Shown here one piece after another: positions 21,741 through 33,600 of a stretch of DNA of 64,000 nt (position 1 is the first letter of the stretch; the number at the start of each line of letters is the position of its first letter). The position numbers and the translations under genes were made by a program. The notes beneath the pieces are model-generated. The model was given only the letters and a program-made list of their open reading frames with translations. It did no database searches and was not told the DNA's origin. Origin of the DNA: Mercenaria mercenaria (lineage: Eukaryota; Mollusca; Bivalvia; Venerida; Veneridae); NCBI RefSeq assembly GCF_021730395.1, contig NC_069371.1, forward strand, positions 744,001 through 808,000, in the 5' to 3' direction.

Positions 21741-23930
21741 GGACAACACAGTGTACTCTCCTATTACAAAAATCCCAGAAAATGACACAAAAAAAACGGT
21801 AGTTTTTATATTAGAATTATTGCTTTATTATTTAACAAACCAATCCGGATGTACATTATATCTATTCGTAGATAAGATAGTTTTATGTATTTCTAGTTCT
21901 CTAGGTAGAGTTACACAAGTGTAAGTAAAAAATATAAGTTTGACTCTTAAATAGCTGGTGAAAATACGTCATCTAAATATTAGTGCAATGTGTCCGTGTT
22001 TAAAATTACACACTAGAACCATCTTTGTATACTTCTTGTCTTCTGTCTGCAAGGGAAACCCCGCCATTTGTGTAAGAAATAGCCACTTGAAACAGACCTA
22101 GTTAATTTACTTACTAATCTTGCAGTGTCATCTTGTAATTTGTCAGTAAGTTCTTTACGTACTCGGTACAGTTATGCTAAACTAATGACACGTATTCTAA
22201 ATATGGTCTTAAGGTAATGGAGTGTGTGGGTTCAAGCTGCACAAGAACCAAGTTTTTTCTTAATATTTCTTTTCTTCTAGTAAGTTCAAATGTATTTTAC
22301 TCAAAGATTTGTTATTGATTTATTGTACAAAAGCGAAAATATTTTGTTTTATAAGCCGTTTCTTGCTACTTAAAGTGAATTTTACTTTTGATATAAAAGG
22401 ATGCAGGATTAGAAATCTTTGTAAAAATGAGTTACACGCGGTAAACGTTCTTTATTTCACATTTACTGTTTAGTTTAAATATTGTGAAAGAAATGTAGGT
22501 ATGTTTTACCCCTGCCACATGGTTATTTTTAATGTAGAGAGCAAAATCTAAAACAGTCTCACAGGACTCGGTCATGATATTTCAGTGCTGGAGCTAAATT
22601 CCTTCCGAATAAATCCTTTTACTTGAGACTCCCTAGAAAAATGTTTTCGGCAGTTTCATTTTGTGTTTTATAATTGTTTACCAATACTTTGAGGCTTCTT
22701 TTATCAAAATTATTGGTAAAATGTATCCTCTGCGAACATTTTGTGATTGCCACATTGAAATGTGTCTCTATTTGAGCTTGAGGAAATATCATAAATTATA
22801 CAAATCAAAAAGAAAGATACGATTGTTTAAAAAAGTGCGAAACAATTTTAATTTTAAGACTGTATAAACTTAAAGGTGCAAAATAAAGACAAATGAATAG
22901 ACATAAATCTTAAAAAAAACCTACACATTTTGTAATATAGTACTAAACAGTATGATAGCCGTGCAATATTCCCTTGAAATCAACACAAGAACAGAGAAAC
23001 AAATGATTGTTTCTGTATTTTCTTAGACTGACATGGGGGTCATTTTGTCCTACTTTCATGTTTATCGTTTTTCCGTAATCGGTCGGAAATTCTTCTGGAT
23101 CACGTGATTTTAAAACTGTTTCAAACGAATATCCGTTTAAAGACGCGCGACAAAATAACTCCATGATGGTAGTTATACACAACTTGCACGAAAGATATAA
23201 AATGTACAAAATTTATATTTAAAATTGACAGTGATATATAAGGCCAAGACAATGTGTTTAATGTCTAAAATTTTATTAAATTAATGTAGCCATATGTACA
23301 TAAATCAGTGTATTTAGGTAAATTTCAATCACATTTTGTTTCGGCAGTGTAAGACAGTTATTCATTCATATTCTTAAAACTATACTGAAAAGAAATTAAC
23401 TGAAAACGTTTGCAGACGAAGTTGTAAAAACACTTTTATTCGGGAAGGGCCTGAATTGTCCTTCCGCAAACTTGTAGTATAGCTGTTTATTACCTGTATT
23501 ATAAGAATGATTTTCATGAAGGTTTTGTGAGTTACAAAATTGTTGAATTCCATGTGCTAAGTTTGTAAAAATCTCGTTATCGTTTGGGCATATAATATAT
23601 TTTGCCTCTATTTATGAATTATAGCCTCGTTACGGAGGATTCTTCCGAAAAAATCCGAAGATGCTCGACGGGTTCGTAAGCAGTCGGAAAACATACTTTC
23701 GGTTTGACATAGGCAACATTTTTTGTTTATTTGTTAGTTATTCTTGAACATATTCATGACTATTTGGTCAGATCTGATGCAGTGAGCCATATTTTCAGTA
23801 AATAGGAAGTCTCAGCTACAAACTCTGGTTTTCATATAATACTCGTTCGGGTTTTAGTAATGGACCTTTAATGCGATTCTTTAACATTAATAATACGGGT
23901 CCACTACTTTAAGTAAGTTATATGCTTTGA
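21741..23930. other. Non-coding stretch between LINE scraps
   Basis: AT-rich, with no gene or repeat supported on either strand. The two flanking LINE pieces are on opposite strands. Confidence 0.4.
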
Positions 23931-23932
23931 CT

Positions 23933-24290
23933 TTATTTTAATCTGAACTGTCTCATAAATTTTATCACTTTAGATGCTAAATTTACAATATTGGAGATAT
24001 GGTAAAACAGAAAACAACAAAAAAATAGTTTTTGCGGGGTACAATTTAACAAGCTATCATCATTTATGTAAATAAGAAATAATAACAGATCAATAACCGA
24101 GTCTTGTGGGACACCGACATTAAAATAAAGTCTTGGAATGAGAAGCCAACGAAAACTTTTTGACATTTTTAATAGCTGGACATCTAGTTGATAACATTTG
24201 TAGACATACCATACAGATGGAGTTTAAATAAGATACCTCGGCGCAAAACTCTTTCAAAAACTTTCGAGCTATCACAGAATATCATACACG
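23933..24290 (-). pseudogene. LINE reverse transcriptase core scrap
   Basis: On the minus strand, one part reads IFCDSSKVFERVLRRGILFK and LHLYGMSTNVIN (the palm motif F.D..KAFD.V.H..LL.KL). Another reads VGVPQDSVIDLLLFLIYIND (the motif GVPQGS.LGPLLFL.YINDL). These are motifs A and B of non-LTR reverse transcriptases of the CR1/Jockey type. The two parts are not in the same frame and the YADD box was not found, so it is a decayed fragment. It faces away from the 21518 scrap. Confidence 0.65.
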
Positions 24291-24329
24291 TGGATAATTT
24301 TATCATCGAATACGTTATATACTGTCCGA

Positions 24330-25040
24330 AACCGTTATCTCGACTTCGATATTTAGATATTTCAATATCTCGAGTGGATTTATTGGTCCCGATCTTTTTC
24401 CTTCTTATTCCGTATAAAACAACCACGGATATTTCGATTTGGATATTTCGAATTTTTCGATATCTCGACTAAGTTTTCAATCTCCGACTTTGAAATTTAC
24501 TCTGTTTTGACATCGGTTAACTTAAGTGGACATCATTTGTCTGCCAGACTCAGATGCGAAAAGCTGCACGCGTTTGTATTCGCTCAATTGTCATATGCTG
24601 CCGTAAGAGCGAACCACAACACGTGCAGTTATTCACTCAATGGTACTATTTACAACCCGAACAGTGCTCATGTGTCATTATTTGTTTGTTTTAATTTCAA
24701 CTATAAACAAACAAAAATGAATATCCTTTGCAGTGTATATCGTATTTAGGTTTAAAACTTAGAGCGAATTTCACATCATGTGCACTGCACGAAGCACAAG
24801 ATGGTGGGAAGAAGTATTAAAAACAAGGAAGTAGGTTGAAAAACTATGATTATTTCAAGAAGTAATGACCAATTAATATGCAAAACATAATATTTATGTA
24901 CAAGTATACATATTTTATCTTAAAAAAACGTCTTTTTATGAACATAAAACTACATTATCCCATTTCACAACCAAAGTTGTCCTAACTTCGGTTTTCTTGA
25001 TATTTCGATATTTCGACATTTTCCCTTTGACTGTACTTGA
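24330..25040. repeat. Stretch with repeated ATATTTCGA-type words
   Basis: Words of the form GATATTTCGA, ATATCTCGA and TTTCGATAT recur at 24340-24475 and again at 24995-25030. Two clusters about 550 bases apart may be the ends of one non-autonomous element, but no exact terminal repeat or target duplication was established. Confidence 0.35.
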
Positions 25041-25368
25041 TTATAAATATTGGTTACTAATTGGTATGTCGATGTCATAGAATGTAAAGACAAAAATCTC
25101 AATTGGGTTTAATAAATGACATGATATTCACTGTGCATGTAGTTATATTTACATTTGCCCTATTATTTTGCATTGAAAATTATGAAGTTCATTTTGCACG
25201 AACAACAAAAGGAAAGGCGCTAAAGTTACAACAACGCTGCTTAGTGATAACGGACCGCTGTTTTGACTACGTCCGCGTATAGCCAGGGAGAACGTTGTTT
25301 AGATGACGTCGTAGTTGTTCCATCTGATAAACAGAATAGTAGTATATTGGTCTCTTTGGGGACCGGAG

Positions 25369-25394
25369 TGCGCATGCGCGGATCTATGACGTCA
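25369..25394. promoter_or_regulatory. NRF1-like and CRE sites, possible promoter
   Basis: A palindromic TGCGCATGCGCG (NRF1-type) at 25369 is followed at 25387 by TGACGTCA, a perfect CRE. They lie in a local CpG-richer patch, unlike the surroundings. This combination is common in animal housekeeping promoters. It lies 5.2 kb ahead of the plus-strand exons at 30644, which could be its gene, but the first exon was not found. Confidence 0.35.
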
Positions 25395-25399
25395 CAGCA

Positions 25400-26100
25400 G
25401 GTGCGCAGCGGCAATTTTGAATTTCATATTTAGAATGACTTCACAAAATTATAAATATATATCAATTTTAAAACAGTCATACTGAAGAGGACTGTATATT
25501 CTATGAATAGAAAATGTCTCCAAGAAGTATAGTGAGCTGATGCGTTTGACTATCTGGGGCGTGGTCATGAACACTGAGGGTCAGGTGCTCAGCCCTAGGC
25601 GGGAGATAACATGAAAACAAACTATTACAAGAAAATCAAATAGAATATTAATATTACTTAACCATATAAATGCATCTCAGACCTAAATGAACAAATACCT
25701 TCTTAAAAAAAAACAACATCAAAACAGATTATGTTAAAAAGCAAAGAACATTACTAATCTAAAACGAAATATTTATCACATTAGAACTAAAACATTAAGC
25801 ATTGTATAAAATAGATACATGTTTAAAAAATGCAAGATTTACTGAAGATTATTTATTTGTCGACAATGTGTACCCCTCGGCGTCCACTAAGTAAGTGACC
25901 ATGTATCTGTTTTACCAAGAGGTCATTCAAATGAACTCATAGTCTAATTTTAGAATGAACTTCCGACGTCGGTGCAACTATTTTTTGGTACTGTATACTC
26001 TTAGCGATGGTCATTAATCAAACAAGTCTTTGATGGTTGAGCTTTGGTATTCATGCGTAAGTTTGAACCGGATGAAAAAGTCATTGAATTCTCCATTTGA
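25400..26100. other. Non-coding stretch
   Basis: No gene or repeat supported. Confidence 0.35.
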
Positions 26101-26102
26101 CA

Positions 26103-26335
26103 CTCAGGCGTGATAGTGCACTTCCTGCATCTCTGAGTCCATGAGGCAAACTCATTATCTTTTCCGGAATAGCGCTACGGCGTGAAAGTGCACTTTCTGC
26201 CTCTCTGAATCCATGTGGAAAACGCATTAAGTTTCCTGACTAGGAATTCAGGCATGACAATACACTCGATATCTATCGGAGCAAGTATGGAAAACTCGTT
26301 ATCATTCACCGACTTGGAACTCGAGTGTTAGTGCC
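26103..26335 (+). repeat. Tandem repeat, period 72-73 bp, about 3.3 copies
   Basis: Units start near 26103, 26176, 26247 and 26319. Shared words are CAGGCGTGATAGTGCAC-like, CTGAATCCATG and AAAACTCATTA. Copies are clearly diverged. Confidence 0.75.
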
Positions 26336-26559
26336 TCTTTCATACATCAATAATATGATGTTAAAGTACATTTTGATAGTTTTCTAAAATATTTGCCAAC
26401 ATTTTCAATGACCATCTAGAGTTTTAGAACCGGTAAGGTACTTTTTCAAAAGGTTGCTAAAAATCATCAAAAATAAGACGTTTTAGGGTCCAATTTTACA
26501 TTTTGAGTATTTGACATTTTTGAAAAGCCTATAGGGTACACTTTACGATAACCTAGGAA

Positions 26560-27115
26560 ACGGAGTCATTAAATTTCAAAGTCATCGTAAAGGCTCGAGA
26601 CCGGTACCGCTCAAAAGGAAAGATCTTTTCGAGTAGGTTCGGAAAATATGTACTATTATGGGTCTATCTCTATCCGTTTTCCAGATATTGAGGCTAAAAC
26701 CGGAATCATTCATCCGGAAACACCCGGCTTATTAAAGATAACATAGGCATGTTGGGTATCTAACCGAAGGTTTCGACGAGTACTATAAGTTAGTACATTC
26801 AAACCGGAAGTAAAATCAATCATGCGTAAAATTGACATTTTCTGCGCGTTTCTAGACTCAAACCTGGTCAAGTGAGAGGTCGTTGGAAAGGTCTCGTCAA
26901 GAAGATTCGGAAAATGTATACCTTAATAATCGTATTTCCAAAAGGGACCGAATAATGAGCCAAAATCACTCAATGGTTAAAATCCGGCTAACTTCTTTAT
27001 AATTAAAATTTAGATAGGCATGTAAGGTATCTAACCAAAGGTCTCGATAAGAACTATAAGGCAAAAACTTAAACCGGAAGTCAAATCAATCATGCGTAAA
27101 ATATCGATTTCCTCC
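26560..27115 (+). repeat. Diverged tandem repeat, period about 271 bp
   Basis: TAGGCATG...GGTATCTAACC occurs at 26742 and 27013, TTCGGAAAAT near 26640 and 26911, and CAATCATGCGTAAAAT near 26818 and 27088. All are about 271 bases apart. A third partial copy is suggested by ATTCATGCGAGAAAT near 27210. Confidence 0.7.
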
Positions 27116-27467
27116 TTTATTACTCAACCGAATATACAGGTGTTTTTTTATCCTACAAAATGGTTTGACAACGTCTATCAGTTCGTGGCGGGAAAGCGGA
27201 AGTGAAATCATTCATGCGAGAAATATGTCAAAGTAAGCTTACCAGATCCTTACACTGATATCCAAAATGGCAGTGAATGAATTTACAGGGCGAAGTATAA
27301 TAAAAAGAGCCGAAGAAACGTTGTGATTGGCTGATATAAGAAATATATAAGACGTCTTTATAAGACGCATTCTCATTTGTCACTTAGGGATCACACGCAT
27401 ATAAGTCAAAAGTCAGTTTGACTATGACAGAAGATGTTACGAGCTACTGTATATACCAACAACACCT

Positions 27468-27850
27468 CCTCTTTCTACTCCCATTTTACCTCCATTACAT
27501 CCACTTTCTCCTCCGCCTCCACAATCTGCTCCTCCTCCACTTCCTCCTTAACACCTCCTCCTCCACTACCTCCTCCTCCATCATCTCCTCCTCCTCCTTC
27601 TCCTCCTCCTCTTCCACCTCCTTCTCCACTCCTCCTTCTCCTCCTCCACCGCCTCCTCCTTTTCCGCATCCTTCTCCTCCTCCAATCCTCCTCCTTCTCC
27701 TCCACTTCCACTCATCACCCTCCTCCTCCTCCATTCCACCTCCTCCTCCTCCTCCTCCTCCTCCTCCATCTCCTCGTCCTCCTCCTTCACCTCCTAGTCC
27801 TTCTCCTCCTTACTCATCTTCTTCAGGTCCCCCTCGCCCTGCCTCCTTCA
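27468..27850. repeat. Long polypyrimidine tract rich in CCT
   Basis: Nearly 400 bases are almost only C and T on the plus strand, mostly CTCCTC and CCTCCT words. Open frames across it in several readings are low-complexity Pro/Ser/Leu or, on the other strand, Glu/Arg/Gly, and are artefacts of composition. Such tracts can adopt triplex DNA. It ends about 60 bases before the Polinton ATPase fragment. Confidence 0.85.
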
Positions 27851-27912
27851 TCCCCTCCTCTGCACCGAAAAAGCGTAAGAATGGCTAACAAACAGAATAA
27901 AGCAGTGTCTTT

Positions 27913-28686
27913 TTGATAAAAGAAAGACAACTTACATCTGTTTCACAAATGCATCAGTGTCCTGTTTGCCATCAGTCATTGTGTAGGACTGACAACATGC
28001 GGAGACATCAACGTTATGTACCCGGAAGTGACGACGCCACTGGAAGTTTTTCACCGCCATTACAATCATTGGACATCTCAAGAGAGATGACGTTTCAACG
28101 TCCATTTCCTATGGTCGTTTCAGGATCTAGTGGTAGTGGAAAAACTGAATTGACCAGAAAACTCCTATTATCAAATCACATTAGACCTCAGCCTCAGCGT
28201 ATCATATGGTGTTTTGGACAATGGCTACCTTTGTATGATGAACTTCAGCATGAATTACCCGGGGTCGAATTTGTAAAAGGTATTCCAGACTACTTGAACG
28301 ATTCCATGTACAAAAATGTTAATAAAAGGAACCTTCTGGTCTTTGACGACTAGATGAATAAAGCTAAATGCGATCAAAGAATTGCTGATCTCTTTACCAA
28401 GGGCAGTCACCACAGGAACAGTTCTGTCGTATATCTCACCCAAAATTTGTTCCCTAAAGGTAAAGCCTGCAGAGCTGTCGCATTCAATACGCAGTATCTG
28501 TTGCTATTTAATAATCCTATTGACAGACAGCAAGTAGCTACATTGGCAAGAAGAATTTACCCTTCTTCCAGTAACATCTTTATGAAACGGTTTGAACGAG
28601 CGACATCAAGACCGCGTGGTTATCTGGTAATAGACTTAAAATCGAGCACACCAGAACAACACCGTTTACGCGATTACATTTTTTAA
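27913..28686 (+). pseudogene. Packaging ATPase with N-terminal C2H2 zinc finger, remnant
   Basis: It starts MIKERQLTSVSQMH. A zinc finger reads CPVCHQSLCRTDNMRRHQRY near residues 16-36. Then FPMVVSGSSGSGKTELTRKL gives Walker A, and LLVFDD Walker B. VVYLTQNLFPKGKACR and FNNPIDRQQVATLARRIYP follow, and the end is EQHRLRDYIF. This is the ATPase form I recall from many invertebrate Polintons. Span about 255 codons, usual for the family. Fossil. Confidence 0.85.
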
Positions 28687-28689
28687 GCC

Positions 28690-29339
28690 AACAACCCAAA
28701 AAAGAGAAAACTAACAGATGCTGAATATGAACCAGTAATCTATTTCAATGGAGAAGGAAACTTATCTGACAAAAATGTTGAAAAGGATAATGATGATGTT
28801 GAGGTGGAGGATAATGATGAAAATAATGATGATGATGATAATGATGATCAAATAGATAAAAGGAATAATGACACAAGCTTTGCACAGAAACGATTTTTGA
28901 TCAAGGGACATCCTGGTAAACTTAGAAAGGTTGAGATTGAGAATGAGCGATCACGTCGTGAGATATGGGATAAGCGTTTTCAGGATCCTCTCAGACAATC
29001 TATTAAAGAACAATATAGAGCTAAAGTTAATAACTATACGGAACAAGGGCTCACTTTTGAAGAAGCTTACCGTCGCACTGCTAATGACGAACTTCCTCAA
29101 CAAAAAAAGAGACTGAGACAAAATGATGCCCGATTTCTAATTGACTTTTATGAGCTACAAAACGACTCTACTCAGAAGCAGATTGTACAGTCGGCTAAAA
29201 AATTAAGAAGTCAGCACGACATGACAGTCAAAGAATCTATTCGACAAGCCATGAAAACAAAGAAGAATATTCAATGGAGAATAATAAAGAAGGTGATGAT
29301 GATCAAGAATCGGATGATGATGAATAAGCGTTGTAAGAC
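28690..29339 (+). pseudogene. Acidic and coiled protein of the second Polinton, remnant
   Basis: A basic start (KKRKLTDAEYEPVIYFNGEG) is followed by a very acidic Asp/Asn/Glu run, then FLIKGHPGKLRKVEIENERS and a helical Arg/Gln-rich part (EQGLTFEEAYRRTANDELP). Proteins of this make-up follow the ATPase in related elements, as I remember them. Function unknown. Confidence 0.5.
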
Positions 29340-29642
29340 GGATTGACGTGAGTAGTAATATATATAGCGTTTCTGGCGTTGTTTGACCTCATCTGACCCC
29401 CACCCTCTTCTAAAAGAACCCAATGCCGACCAATTCAAATTTAAAAAATCCAAAACCAGCCAGTCTTAAAATATTAACCCGGTGCATTTATACCGTTAAA
29501 ATCTTTGATGAACGTAAGGTTGAAGGGCCATTCTGGCCTTATTTAACCTATAATCCTTGACCAGTCCAGACAAATACCAGACAATTAAAAAAAAAACACA
29601 GGTTTTAAACCCAATAAAAAGTTTTAAATACATATGATATAG

Positions 29643-30137
29643 ATGAGTTTACAGAATAAAATACATTGTTTGAAAGAAAGAAGATTTACTGATAATATAA
29701 ATCCCCATTATGTTACAGCAAAAAACGGGAGAAAAATGATAATGGCTACCTGTTCATCTTGTGGAAGAATGAAATCAAAGTTTGTTAAAAGTACTATCAA
29801 AGCAGGCAATTTAGATATCCATAAAGCAATGTTACCTTTATTACCTAAAAAAGGTTTAACACTTCCAGGATATAACTATTGTGGACCAGGAAATCCTTTA
29901 GATAATGGACCTCCTGTCAACGAACTGGACGCAGTATGTAAGACCCATGACTTTTGCTACGACAGCGGTGTAAAAAAAGTACATTTGACAAACAAATGCT
30001 TTCCAACTTAAATAACACTAAATCAAAAACATTTGGAGAAAAGATTGCAAAACATTTAGTTGTAAAACCTGCTATTAAAACGAAATATAAACTTGGTTTT
30101 GGACAAAAACGAAAGTCAAAAATCGGGAAAAGGGGGT
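29643..30137 (+). pseudogene. PLA2-type (parvovirus VP1u-like) virion protein remnant
   Basis: The first part reads [14 protein letters not shown] and [20 protein letters not shown], a zinc-binding pattern like DUF5679. The second part reads [20 protein letters not shown] and then [12 protein letters not shown], the calcium loop (YCGPGNP) and catalytic His-Asp (THDFCYD) of viral phospholipase A2. Such enzymes breach endosomal membranes during entry in parvoviruses and occur in adintoviruses. The end is basic (FGQKRKSKIGKRG). The PLA2 active-site residues are visible. Fossil. Confidence 0.75.
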
Positions 30138-30194
30138 AGTGTATTTACTCAAAAAGACCCCCGAAATCACTGCATCAAGTTAGCACTGGAGCGA

Positions 30195-30310
30195 TGAATT
30201 AGCAGAAGAATTACACAAACCGATTAAAAGAAAATTTAGAAAACGAAGAGTGATTGTCCATGACATTGATGATACTTGGTCAGCTGATTTAGTTGATATA
30301 AGTCCAAAGG
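30195..30310 (+). pseudogene. Start of a Polinton integrase, truncated
   Basis: The frame reads ELAEELHKPIKRKFRKRRV and then IDDTWSADLVDI. This is the lead-in and first catalytic Asp region of Polinton-type RVE integrases (pattern LHKPIRRNF..RRV...D..W..DLVDM). It is only about 40 codons long. The adjoining sequence from 30320 is a different repeat. Fossil. Confidence 0.65.
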
Positions 30311-30324
30311 GCCCCATAATTCTT

Positions 30325-30480
30325 GCAAGAATCATGATAAGAGTTGTTTCTTGCTGTACGTAGTCAGCTACTGATGGTGTACAAGTGTTGAAAGTTTCAA
30401 AGCAATACCTTTCATAGTTTAGGAAAAAAGCTGACGTAAATATAAAAATTTAACAGGCAACAGATGAGCTAAAAATGAAA
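30325..30480 (+). repeat. Bivalve-type repeat end, also at 34085-34205
   Basis: The words GTTTAGGAAAAAAGCTGAC, TAAACATAAAACTTAACC and AGGCAACGCCGACG are shared between this stretch and 34085-34205. These are ends of tandem-repeat-bearing non-autonomous elements, here cut short. Confidence 0.5.
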
Positions 30481-30643
30481 AATGTTACCCTACACACAAT
30501 TCTTTAAGTTATGTTTAAATCGCGCCAACTTTTTTCGGACAAGAAAATTTCAGTGTAATATCCACTAGACTTGTATCTACAGGAAAATGAAAAACCCTCT
30601 AGCTACAATATTTAATATTCATAAATCTTTTTTTTATTTACAG

Positions 30644-33600
30644 GAAATCAACAAAGACGGCATCCCAGTCATTCTGTCAGTGCTAGTTATAGCTGGGAAA
30701 ACTACAGTCACGTCATGGAAATATTTTCTCATTCAACAGAAATAGTCCAATGGGGACGGCATTCCGCAGTAGTATGTAGTACTTTTTTAAAAATTAATGT
30801 TTTTTTTTTTTAATGAATACAGTTACAAGGATTATTAACTTTACACAAACATACTCATAAAGCATATTTAAGTATTTATAGAATTTTCTGTTATAACCCC
30901 CAGCCATTACAATATACAAAATCACTATAAAAAAAACTTGTAATCATATAAGTCAATTTCTAATTAGCAAATAATCAAGGCCTTCAAGTTGTTTATCGTC
31001 TGATTTACCAAGGTTCAGGGTTCAGATGCATAGGAATTGAACCACGAGGGCGTTAGCCCCAGTGGTTAAATACTGAAGCATCTGAACGATGAACCGTGGT
31101 AAATTAGACGATAAATAACAAGAATGCCTTGATTGTTTTATTCTGACATGCTCCATTGATATTTTAATAGATATTATACTGGACTTCGTTTACGCGAGAG
31201 TAATGTACCGAACGTCAGGCGGCAAAATGACGTCATAATTCTCTCTTACTGGTCCGCGCGTCAACCGCTGTTTATCGCAGAATATATAGAGCTTGATTTT
31301 CTTCTTTGTTTAACTGGAAATCAAATCAAGCCATGTTAGAATCATTGGTAAACATTATTAGTAAAAGATTAGTCAACAAATTTAACACCATGAAATAACG
31401 GAGATCACAGGAATTGGCACCCACAATTGAGCCTATATAGATGTCATACATAATGATATTTATAAGCATTAACAGGAATTAACAACTTCTTAATTTTTTT
31501 CATATTTTTACAGTTATTCAAAAACTTACTTTCGGTTAAGGACGAAAACAGAACTCCTTTCCTGGCTGCAGCAATAGGCACAAATGGAGTTAAACAGGTA
31601 CCTGCAATTTTATTTACAATTTATTTAGACAGCAAAGAAGAGCTGTTGTTTTCAAATGGGCGTATAAAAATGCAGGATAGAGTAATGTTTCTTGATATAC
31701 AGCGTCCGCTTATAATGGTGAAAAACTGTTACAAAGCTTTGTAGTTTATGAGAAAACTGACTAAAACATAATAGTTATATCAGAAATCAAAGATTGAAAA
31801 AGTAAGTACAAAAAGGGCATAATTCTGTCAAAAAAACAATTAGAGTTATGGGGTATGTAACCACACATGCAGATTATGATTATAAAGCAACAATTTTAAT
31901 TTCAAGTCATTATCTTTTAAAGTACCAAAGATATGTCTATTAATAAAACTTTCGAAAAAATTTAACATGAAAATAATTAAGAAATAATATATCTCATCTT
32001 ATTCTAGTGATTTGTTGTTGAATAAATCATTGTTTGGAGTTCAGATGCGAAGGAAGTATATCACGAGGGCAGAGCCCGAGTGATATAATAATACGCATCT
32101 GAACGACAAACAATGATTTATTCATGAGCAAATCACTAAATGAGATATAATTACTTCGATTCTAACACGTTCCCAAAAGGTTTTTTTAAATACATCCTTG
32201 ACGACATTCATTAAATTTTGCCCGTTTTCAATGGGTGTCTTTTTCAGCGCGCCGCTATGCCATTAAAGCCATGCGTAATAATTGTGACGTCAGAACAGTG
32301 TTTTTATTGTATAATAATTACTGTGTTCTGCCTTCTTTGTTTAATAGGAAAATGAATCGGATCGTGTTAGAATTCCAAGTATAACTCCTTTGTGACTTTG
32401 ACCTTGGGTTTAAGGGGCCCAGCCCCTGCATATACTATGTTTGTATGTGGACAATGAAAAACTTATAGTAAGTTAAGCAAAAGTAACAAAGTTATGACAG
32501 AAAAACATAGGTTGCCAAAAAAATTTAAACCTTAAAAATAACCAAAGTATAACACCTTGGTGACCTAGACCTTGGGTATAATGGGCTCAGCCCCTATACA
32601 TACTTTGTTGGCATACTGGACAATGTCTATGTGAAGTTACAGAAAGATATAAGCAACAGTAGAAAAAGAAGGTTGCTGAAAAATTTTAAACCTTTTAAAT
32701 AACCTAAGTATAAGACTTTGGTGCCCTTTGACGTTGGGTATAATGGACTCAGCCACAAACATTGTTTGTATATTGGAAACAATGTTTGTGTGAAGTTAAA
32801 GTAAGATATAAGCAATAGTAACAAAGATATGACAGAAAAACAAAGGTTGCCGAAAAACTTTAACCAAGAATGGTCACGCCAACGCCGACACGAGTAGTAT
32901 TGCCTCCCTATTTTCCAAATAGTGGAGCTAAAAATGAAAGTATTTCCTGAATGGATTTGCCGTTGCTTTTCCGTTGTTCATTTTGCATGAACACCGAAAA
33001 GAACCATTTTATTTCTGAAACAAGAGCTGTCTCTATAGGAAGACACATGCCCCCGATGGCACTCTGAATGAATAGTTATGGCCGATGTTAGAGTTTAGGA
33101 CCTTAGACTTACGGACCTGGGTTTTGCGCGCAACACGTCGTCTTACTGTGGTACACATTCATGCCCAATAATTTTAAAATCCATGCATGAATGACTAAGA
33201 TATGGACCGGACACGCCCATCAATGCACTATCATGAAATATGACCTTTAACGTCTAAGTGTGACCTTGACCTTTGAGCTACGGACCTGGGTCTTGTGCAT
33301 GACACGTCGTCTTACTGTGGTACACATTCATGCCAAGTTATTTGCAAAATCCATCCATGGATGACAAAGATATGTACTGGACACGAATGCACTATCATGA
33401 AAAATGACCTTTAACGTCTAAGTGTGACCTTGACCTTTGAGCTACGGACCTGGTCTTGCGCGCAACACGTCGTCTTACTATGGTTCACATTCATGCCAAG
33501 TTATTTGAAAATCCATCCATGGATGACAAAGATATGGACCGGACACGAATGCACTATCATGAAAAATGACCTTTAACGTCTAACTGTGACCTTGACCTTT

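Larger units (their letters stand above)
27913..30310 (+). mobile_element. Second Polinton fragment, different lineage
   Basis: Plus-strand remains of a packaging ATPase with a C2H2 finger, an acidic protein, a PLA2-type protein and the start of an integrase follow each other. The ATPase differs strongly from that of the 1817-12930 element, so this is a separate lineage. No terminal repeats, polymerase or capsid genes were found, so it is a truncated relic. It lies in front of the host exons starting at 30644, on the same strand. Broken, with about five interruptions besides its truncated ends; age uncertain. Confidence 0.8.

Noticed and set aside
24184-24472. Frames of 80-94 codons on both strands
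   Set aside because: One end is a LINE scrap; the rest follows the ATATTTCGA repeat and is not protein-like.
27418-27916. Overlapping long open frames rich in Pro/Ser/Leu and, on the other strand, Glu/Arg/Gly
   Set aside because: They are by-products of the CCT tract: several readings on both strands stay open for compositional reasons.
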